Assembly: GCA_965211995.1 (NCBI GenBank)
Contig: OZ243040.1
Coordinates: 372,001 to 436,000, forward strand
From: CAYFZO01 sp965211995
GTDB lineage: Bacteria > Pseudomonadota > Gammaproteobacteria > Poriferisulfidales > Oxydemutatoraceae
DNA: 64,000 nucleotides
Reading direction: 5' to 3'
Shown: in pieces, positions 59,740-64,000 of the stretch
How the letters are laid out: each line of letters opens with the position of its first letter
Numbering within the stretch: position 1 is the first letter of the stretch
Notes under the pieces: model-generated
Databases searched by the model: none
The model's input: only the letters and a program-made list of their open reading frames with translations
Told to the model about the DNA's origin: nothing
Program-made: the position numbers and the translations under genes

Positions 59740-60588
59740 ATGGCCATGCAAAAAAATAACTCCAATCGACATTCTGCCGTTTCTGTTGACCGAATAAAGC
59801 ACGGCGACTGTGTAGAACTGATGTCGGAAATGCCCGGTCAGTGTGTTGACTTGGTAGTAACAGATCCCCCGTTTGCTATTGATTTCAAAGCGAGCCGTAA
59901 TAATTACAATAGGAAAGAAAGCCGGGTTATTGAAGGCTACAACGAAATAAAAGGAGACGACTACCAATCTTTTACTTTTGACTGGCTTTCACAAGTGACA
60001 AGGGTCTTAAAGAACTCCGGCAGCATGTATATCTTTTCAGGCTGGAACCATCTCAAAGATCTTTTGATAGCGATAGACGAATGCAAACTTGCTACGGTCA
60101 ACCATTTGATTTGGAAATATCAGTTTGGAGTAACAACAAAGCGAAAATATGTAACTTCTCATTACCACTGCCTGTTTGTTTGCAAAGATGATGAGCAAAG
60201 GCGCTTCTATCCTTACTCCCGATTTGGCAAGGATGAAAAAACTAAAAATGGCGGTTCGGCTCATTACAAAGATAAAGAGGACGTATGGGAAATTAAGAGG
60301 GAATATTGGCAGGGGGACAGGAAAACGCCAACAAAGCTTCCCGCTGAGATAATCAGGAAAATTCTTGATTACTCCAGCAAGGAGGGAGATTTAATTTTAG
60401 ATCCATTTTTGGGATCAGGGCAGGTGGCCGTAGTCAGCAAGATGAAAAACAGGCATTACATCGGATTTGAAATCGTGCGCGAATATTATGAGTTTGCGTT
60501 TGAAAGGATTAGCTCCGGCAATTATAGAATTAAAGAAATTGAAGAAAGCGCTGAGAATATAGAGAACACCTTGTTTTCTCAGCTATGA
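59740..60588 (+). CDS. DNA (N4-cytosine or N6-adenine) methyltransferase
   Basis: 282 aa. The catalytic TDPPFAIDF (~41-49) precedes the SAM-binding LDPFLGSGQVA (~222-232), the order of the beta class of amino-methyltransferases. The body has HGDCVELMSEMPGQCVDLVV and the C-terminal HYIGFEIVREYYEFA. It is notably AT-richer than its neighbours and lies between 88-bp direct repeats of the yhdP end, both signs of transfer. It overlaps a short truncated ORF by four bases, where a restriction partner would be expected. Recognition sequence is unknown. ATG 59746 is an alternative start. Confidence 0.9.
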   Translation: MAMQKNNSNRHSAVSVDRIKHGDCVELMSEMPGQCVDLVVTDPPFAIDFKASRNNYNRKESRVIEGYNEIKGDDYQSFTFDWLSQVTRVLKNSGSMYIFSGWNHLKDLLIAIDECKLATVNHLIWKYQFGVTTKRKYVTSHYHCLFVCKDDEQRRFYPYSRFGKDEKTKNGGSAHYKDKEDVWEIKREYWQGDRKTPTKLPAEIIRKILDYSSKEGDLILDPFLGSGQVAVVSKMKNRHYIGFEIVREYYEFAFERISSGNYRIKEIEESAENIENTLFSQL

Positions 60589-60683
60589 ACAACTTAAGAA
60601 ATCTTGTAGTTGCTATTGCTGAAGTGGGCGGAGAACAATCAATCAACGAAGGGGAAATACAATTTATATATGGATGGCAGTAA
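60585..60683 (+). pseudogene. Truncated ORF after the methyltransferase (possible partner remnant)
   Basis: The ATG overlaps the methyltransferase stop (ATGA). It encodes 32 residues (MNNLRNLVVAIAEVGGEQ...) and stops at TAA 60681-60683, 67 bases before the right direct repeat. Coupling and AT-rich composition suggest the 5' end of a cognate restriction or accessory gene cut by recombination. No family is recognisable from so little. Confidence 0.5.
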
Positions 60684-60750
60684 GCAGACGTTGAATTATG
60701 CTGTTTTCCGTTGGGGGGTTCCGTTAGCGTTGCCTTTTCGATATCTTGGT

Positions 60751-60838
60751 CGCAGGTGGATTTTGAAGGCACGCCCGGGGCGGAGAAAGAGCCGGGGAAA
60801 CTTCGGAAGTTGCTGGAGAAGGCGCTACCGTGATGGGG
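60751..60838 (+). repeat. Direct repeat, right copy (yhdP 3' end fragment)
   Basis: Non-coding copy of the last ~27 codons and stop of yhdP (CGCAGGTGGA to CGTGATGGGG), closing the 1158-bp methyltransferase cassette. Confidence 0.9.
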
Positions 60839-61000
60839 AGCGACTGTTTTGGAAGGGGATAAAAATAACCCCGCCAAGGACGGTGACGCGCCTCAGCGGG
60901 GAAGATATGGGGGAAGTATGGTTTGTTTTTGAATTGCTGTCAATGAGGGCATTACTGCTTTGGGCCTTACAGGGTTGAGTCATATCAATAAAAGAGATTA

Positions 61001-61014
61001 ACAGTTTATACTGT
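61001..61014. promoter_or_regulatory. Palindrome overlapping a -10-like element
   Basis: ACAGT-TTAT-ACTGT, with TATACT at 61007-61012, directly upstream of the ATG at 61021. It could be an operator for a repressor controlling the DUF262 gene; no regulator gene is adjacent. Confidence 0.35.
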
Positions 61015-61020
61015 CAGCTT

Positions 61021-62823
61021 ATGGACCAGCAAAAATATTCCGTAAATCAGCATTTGATAGAAGTTCTTTTAGCTTCTGTCAAATCTGGAGAAATCGCCAT
61101 ACCTGAGATACAGCGTCCTTTTGTGTGGGACGCTTCACAGGTTCGTGATCTTTTGGATAGTCTTTATCAAGGCTATCCGATTGGGTATCTCATTATTTGG
61201 AAAAATCCGGATGTTCGTCTTAAAGACGGCTCTCTTTCTGAAGGTAAAAAGGTGTTGATTGACGGGCAGCAGCGCATTATGGCTTTGGCTGCCGCTTTAT
61301 TGGGACATTCGATAACCAATAAGGATTATAAAAAGGCCCGCATCCGCATTGCTTTTAATCCGATAAAAGCAAAATTTGAGGTAACCAATCCGGCGATAGA
61401 GAAAGATAAGGAATGGATAGCGGATATTGCTCCTATTATGCAAGATGAGATCAGCTTGCTGAAGCTTATTCGTGATTATATTAAGGTAAATCCCAGCGTT
61501 AGTGAGGAAGCATTAGAGGCGGTTCTTTTCAATCTTAAAGGAATCACCAAAAAGCAGATTGGCATGATCGAATTAGCGGCTGATTTAGACATTGAAGTAG
61601 TTACAGAAATCTTTATCCGCATTAATCGTAAGGGGGTGAAGCTAAGTCAAGCAGATTTTGCCATGTCAAAAATCGCCTCTAACGAAACGTATGGTGGAAA
61701 TGTGCTGCGAAAAGCGATTGATTATTTTTGTCATCTGGCAGTTAGGCCGGAGTTTTATACGCAAATTGAAGAGAATGATGCGGGCTTTTCAAAGACTGAT
61801 TACTTTCAAAAAATGCGTTGGCTGCGGAATGAGAATGATGATCTTTATGACCCTTCGTATAACGACCTTTTGCGAGTGGCTTTTGTGTCTAAATTTGCGA
61901 GAGGGAGAATCGCGGACTTGGTGGGTTTGTTGTCCGGGCGTAATTTTGAAACTCATAGCTTCGAAGAGTCTATTGCTGCTAAGTCTTTCGAGATGCTTAA
62001 AGAGGGAGTGTTGGAGTTTATGAACGAAAACAACTTCAAGCGATTTTTAATGATTTTGCAGTCAGCGGGGTTCATTTCAAGTTCTTTGCTGAAAAACAGA
62101 CAAGGCCCTCTTAATTTTGCTTATGCTTTGTATTTGAAATTGCGCAATGATGGAGTCAATAAAAATGAAATTGAGCATTATGTACGCCGTTGGTTTGTAT
62201 TATCTCTGTTGACCAGCCGGTACTCCGGTTCAACGGAGACTCGGTTTGAGCAGGATATTCGCCGTATTGATGATGGTGATTTTGGCGGCTTTCTAAATGA
62301 TATTGAAAAGGCGGAACTTTCGGATGCATTTTGGGATGTTGGTTTAGTCCAGGGCATGGATACCTCGAACAGCAATCATTCAGCGTTTCAATGCTTTTTG
62401 GTATCCCAGGTAAAAAACAACGTGCGTGGTTTTCTTTCTAGAGATATTACTGTGCGGGATATGCTTGAACATCATGGAGATGTGCATCATATTTTCCCGC
62501 GACACTATTTGAAAAAATCTCTAAATCTTAAGCGCTCTAAATACAATCAGATTGCAAACTACGCTTATACTCAGCAGGAGATTAATATCGCTATCGGGAA
62601 AAAACCCCCTCAAGAATATATGCCTGAGTTGCGCAGGCAGTGTGATAGCGGAGAACCCATTTACGGCAATATCGTGGATTTGAAAGATTTAAAAGATAAC
62701 TTTAAGGAAAATGCGGTGCCTGAATCTTGTTTAAGCGGGGATTTAAGCGATTATGAAGATTTTCTTGCGGAGCGCAGAAAATTGATAGCAGCGAAACTTA
62801 AGTCGTACTATTTTTCGCTTTGA
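61021..62823 (+). CDS. DUF262 / HNH-type (GmrSD-like) defence protein
   Basis: 600 aa. The N-terminal DUF262 domain has IPEIQRPFVWDASQVRDLLD (~26-45), GYPIGYLIIW and the DGQQR motif (~82), which in GmrS-like proteins binds or hydrolyses nucleotides. The C-terminal region (~490-540) has DVHHIFPRHYLKK and the Asn-rich IANYAYTQQEINIAIG, a DUF1524 HNH nuclease motif. This pairing in one chain resembles type IV modification-dependent restriction enzymes, which cut DNA carrying modified bases. AT-rich codon use matches the methyltransferase, not the core genes. Target modification unknown. Confidence 0.85.
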   Translation: MDQQKYSVNQHLIEVLLASVKSGEIAIPEIQRPFVWDASQVRDLLDSLYQGYPIGYLIIWKNPDVRLKDGSLSEGKKVLIDGQQRIMALAAALLGHSITNKDYKKARIRIAFNPIKAKFEVTNPAIEKDKEWIADIAPIMQDEISLLKLIRDYIKVNPSVSEEALEAVLFNLKGITKKQIGMIELAADLDIEVVTEIFIRINRKGVKLSQADFAMSKIASNETYGGNVLRKAIDYFCHLAVRPEFYTQIEENDAGFSKTDYFQKMRWLRNENDDLYDPSYNDLLRVAFVSKFARGRIADLVGLLSGRNFETHSFEESIAAKSFEMLKEGVLEFMNENNFKRFLMILQSAGFISSSLLKNRQGPLNFAYALYLKLRNDGVNKNEIEHYVRRWFVLSLLTSRYSGSTETRFEQDIRRIDDGDFGGFLNDIEKAELSDAFWDVGLVQGMDTSNSNHSAFQCFLVSQVKNNVRGFLSRDITVRDMLEHHGDVHHIFPRHYLKKSLNLKRSKYNQIANYAYTQQEINIAIGKKPPQEYMPELRRQCDSGEPIYGNIVDLKDLKDNFKENAVPESCLSGDLSDYEDFLAERRKLIAAKLKSYYFSL

Positions 62824-62850
62824 GATTCTTTGAAATAAAAGGAGATAGCA

Positions 62851-63426
62851 ATGCTTTATTTTGCCTATGGTTCTAATATGTCGCTTGAAAGGCTTAAAGA
62901 TAGAGGGATTTGTGCCAAAAGAGTTGGATGCTACTTCACGCTCAGAAAATATACATTGAAATTTCACAAAAAGAGTATAGATGGTTCTGGAAAATGTAAC
63001 ATTGATTGCACGGACAAGGAAAGGGACTTTGTGATAGGAAGGCTATTTAAGATTGATGATTGTGACAGAAATAAACTTGATAAGTTCGAAGGTTGTGGCA
63101 AAGGCAAAGGCTATGAACGAAGGGCGATAACTATAGATAGTGAGAAAAATGAAATAACCATTAAAGGTAGAGAATGCCAAAACGAAAAAGAGTTCACATA
63201 CGTGGCCATAAAAAATAATAAAAACATTAATGATTCACTTAAGCCCTACACTTGGTATAAATATCATGTGTTACGAGGTGCGAAAGAGGGGGGATTTCCA
63301 GCTTCTTATATCAATTTCATTAAGGGGATAGAAGATAAAAAAGATTCTTGCAAACAGCGCGAAAAATGTGAATTATCAACTTATCGAGATTCAGATGACT
63401 ACATAGACTGCGAGAAGGAAACTTAA
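62851..63426 (+). CDS. Gamma-glutamylcyclotransferase-like protein
   Basis: 191 aa from ATG 62851 with AGGAG seven bases before. YFAYGSNMSLERLKDR at the N-terminus is the GGCT/AIG2-like fold signature, with the substrate loop YGSN. The body fits the family (YERRAITIDSEKN, YTWYKYHVLRGAKEGGFPASY). Such enzymes cyclise gamma-glutamyl amines. The C-terminal ~25 residues are polar and Cys-containing. It is probably co-transcribed with the DUF262 gene (28-base gap); GGCT-like genes are seen in defence-type islands but a role is not established. Confidence 0.8.
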   Translation: MLYFAYGSNMSLERLKDRGICAKRVGCYFTLRKYTLKFHKKSIDGSGKCNIDCTDKERDFVIGRLFKIDDCDRNKLDKFEGCGKGKGYERRAITIDSEKNEITIKGRECQNEKEFTYVAIKNNKNINDSLKPYTWYKYHVLRGAKEGGFPASYINFIKGIEDKKDSCKQREKCELSTYRDSDDYIDCEKET

Positions 63427-63427
63427 T

Positions 63428-63571
63428 GACGATTTGTATAAAAAATCATGCCTTTTGATTAAAAAAGCACTGGAAGCAGGCTTGGAGCCTTACCGCCAGC
63501 CAGATTTGCTTCCACTTATTTTGGAAAATGATATTCATCTGATTTGCTGGTTGGCCGTTGAGAGGGAATGA
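63428..63571 (+). pseudogene. ORF fragment at the end of the AT-rich island
   Basis: A 47-codon open frame without a good start (TTG 63434 possible), ending at TGA 63569-63571. It encodes Leu-rich sequence (LEAGLEPYRQPDLLPLILEN). Not recognised; likely the remains of a gene cut at the island edge. Confidence 0.35.
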
Positions 63572-63607
63572 ACGACGAGTAGCTTTTGTTTTGTGTTTCA
63601 TAGACGG

Positions 63608-64000
63608 TCACCGCGAATAAATAATCACGTGCTCGACGTCCACGGTGATGCCGATCGCTTCGCCGACGTGGTGGTTGTGGTGGCTGGGGGCGAAGCAGTA
63701 CACCGTCTCGCCGCCGTTGAGTTGCAACTGATAGAGAAATTCGGCGCCGCGGAACTGTTTTTTTCGGATCACGGCCTTCATGGCGCCGGCGTCGTCGTGG
63801 ATGACATCGTCGGGTCTGATCAGCACGTTCACTTCTTCGCCTTCGCTGCGGTGTCCGTTGCCGACGGGGAAGTTGCCGAGCGCCGTCTCGACGCGCCCGC
63901 CGCGCTTTATCCGCCCGCGCAGCAAACTGCCCATGCCGATGAAGGTGGCGACGTCGCGCGACGCCGGTTTGTGATAGACGTCGTAGGCGCTGTCCCATTG
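63608..64000 (-). CDS. ABC transporter ATP-binding protein, C-terminal end (partial)
   Basis: The last 130 residues of a gene that begins beyond the window. The translation starts QWDSAYDVYHKPASRDVATFIG, the region linking the ATPase core to the C-terminal domain in FbpC/PotA-type ATPases, followed by a TOBE-like beta domain (VNVLIRPDDVIHDDAGAMKAVI). Iron(III), polyamine and related importers share this layout; iron (FbpC) is favoured by GMGSLLRG-type spacing but not proven. Core-genome composition resumes here, marking the right edge of the AT-rich island. Confidence 0.85.
   Translation of the reverse strand, partial: QWDSAYDVYHKPASRDVATFIGMGSLLRGRIKRGGRVETALGNFPVGNGHRSEGEEVNVLIRPDDVIHDDAGAMKAVIRKKQFRGAEFLYQLQLNGGETVYCFAPSHHNHHVGEAIGITVDVEHVIIYSR

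Larger units (their letters stand above)
60684..61020. other. Gene-free interval with the right direct repeat
   Basis: 337 bp. It holds the 88-bp copy of the yhdP end, then a hairpin-forming GC block (ACCCCGC ... GCGGGG around 60870-60902) and the promoter region of the next gene. No coding sequence seen. Confidence 0.7.

Noticed and set aside
61001..61014. LexA box
   Set aside because: The palindrome is ACAGT-N4-ACTGT, not CTGT-N8-ACAG, so SOS control is not supported.
59740..63571. Prophage or integrative element
   Set aside because: No integrase, transposase, phage structural gene or tRNA attachment site is visible; only composition and direct repeats suggest transfer.

Overview
The window looks like a chromosomal segment of a GC-rich gammaproteobacterium. 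The evidence is gene order: glmM-tpiA-secG-tRNA-Leu, uvrA-MFS-ssb, miaB-phoH-ybeY-corC-lnt, leuS-lptE, holA-proA-nadD-rsfS-rlmH and maf-yhdP are all familiar gammaproteobacterial neighbourhoods. An O-antigen type trio (wbpV/wbpL/wbpM-like), LptE, Lnt, PstS, an OprO/P-like porin and YhdP point to a Gram-negative double envelope. Secreted collagen/RCC1-like proteins and a repeat-laden genome are compatible with a host-associated lifestyle, but that is inference.

Layout. 1-1.6 kb: end of glmM, tpiA carrying an in-frame repeat insertion, secG, tRNA-Leu(GAG). 1.6-2.6 kb: a 17-unit tandem array. 2.8-9.1 kb: RND transporter, a dispersed palindromic element, pstS and a divergent phosphate-porin-like gene. 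9.2-14.4 kb: uvrA, MFS exporter, ssb. 14.5-19.5 kb: galE and the epimerase / GT4 / WbpM surface-sugar module. 19.5-27.2 kb: an unrecognised seven-gene operon (lipoprotein, TPR protein, PEGA-FGE protein, 42-residue membrane peptide, ExbB/TolQ-like channel, two ExbD-like proteins with von Willebrand A domains), facing a convergent repeat-rich secreted protein. 28.3-38.8 kb: miaB to lptE. 38.8-48.4 kb: an accessory insertion with a Calx-beta protein and three tandem crystallin/collagen/RCC1 paralogues. 48.4-59.7 kb: a dehydrogenase, holA, proA, nadD, rsfS, rlmH, maf and yhdP. 59.7-63.6 kb: an AT-richer defence-type island (DNA methyltransferase, DUF262-HNH protein, gamma-glutamylcyclotransferase-like protein). 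The end of an iron/polyamine-type ABC ATPase closes the window.

Two themes stand out. First, the 19.5-27.2 kb operon reads as an undescribed proton-driven trans-envelope machine: one ExbB-like subunit and two different TolR/ExbD-like subunits, each keeping the membrane aspartate motif but carrying a periplasmic vWA domain. Second, gene junctions and gene 5' ends are repeatedly duplicated in tandem. There are four truncated rlmH copies chained by ATGA overlaps, fifteen 50-bp units before yhdP (most a 16-codon ORF with its own Shine-Dalgarno and a TGATG stop-start), a 225-bp holA/proA junction duplication, and a threefold manC/leuS junction repeat. Related expansions occur inside coding sequences: ssb, ybeY and yhdP carry low-complexity insertions and tpiA carries a dispersed palindromic element read in frame.

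All calls are from reading the sequence and from knowledge of families; no database search was run.
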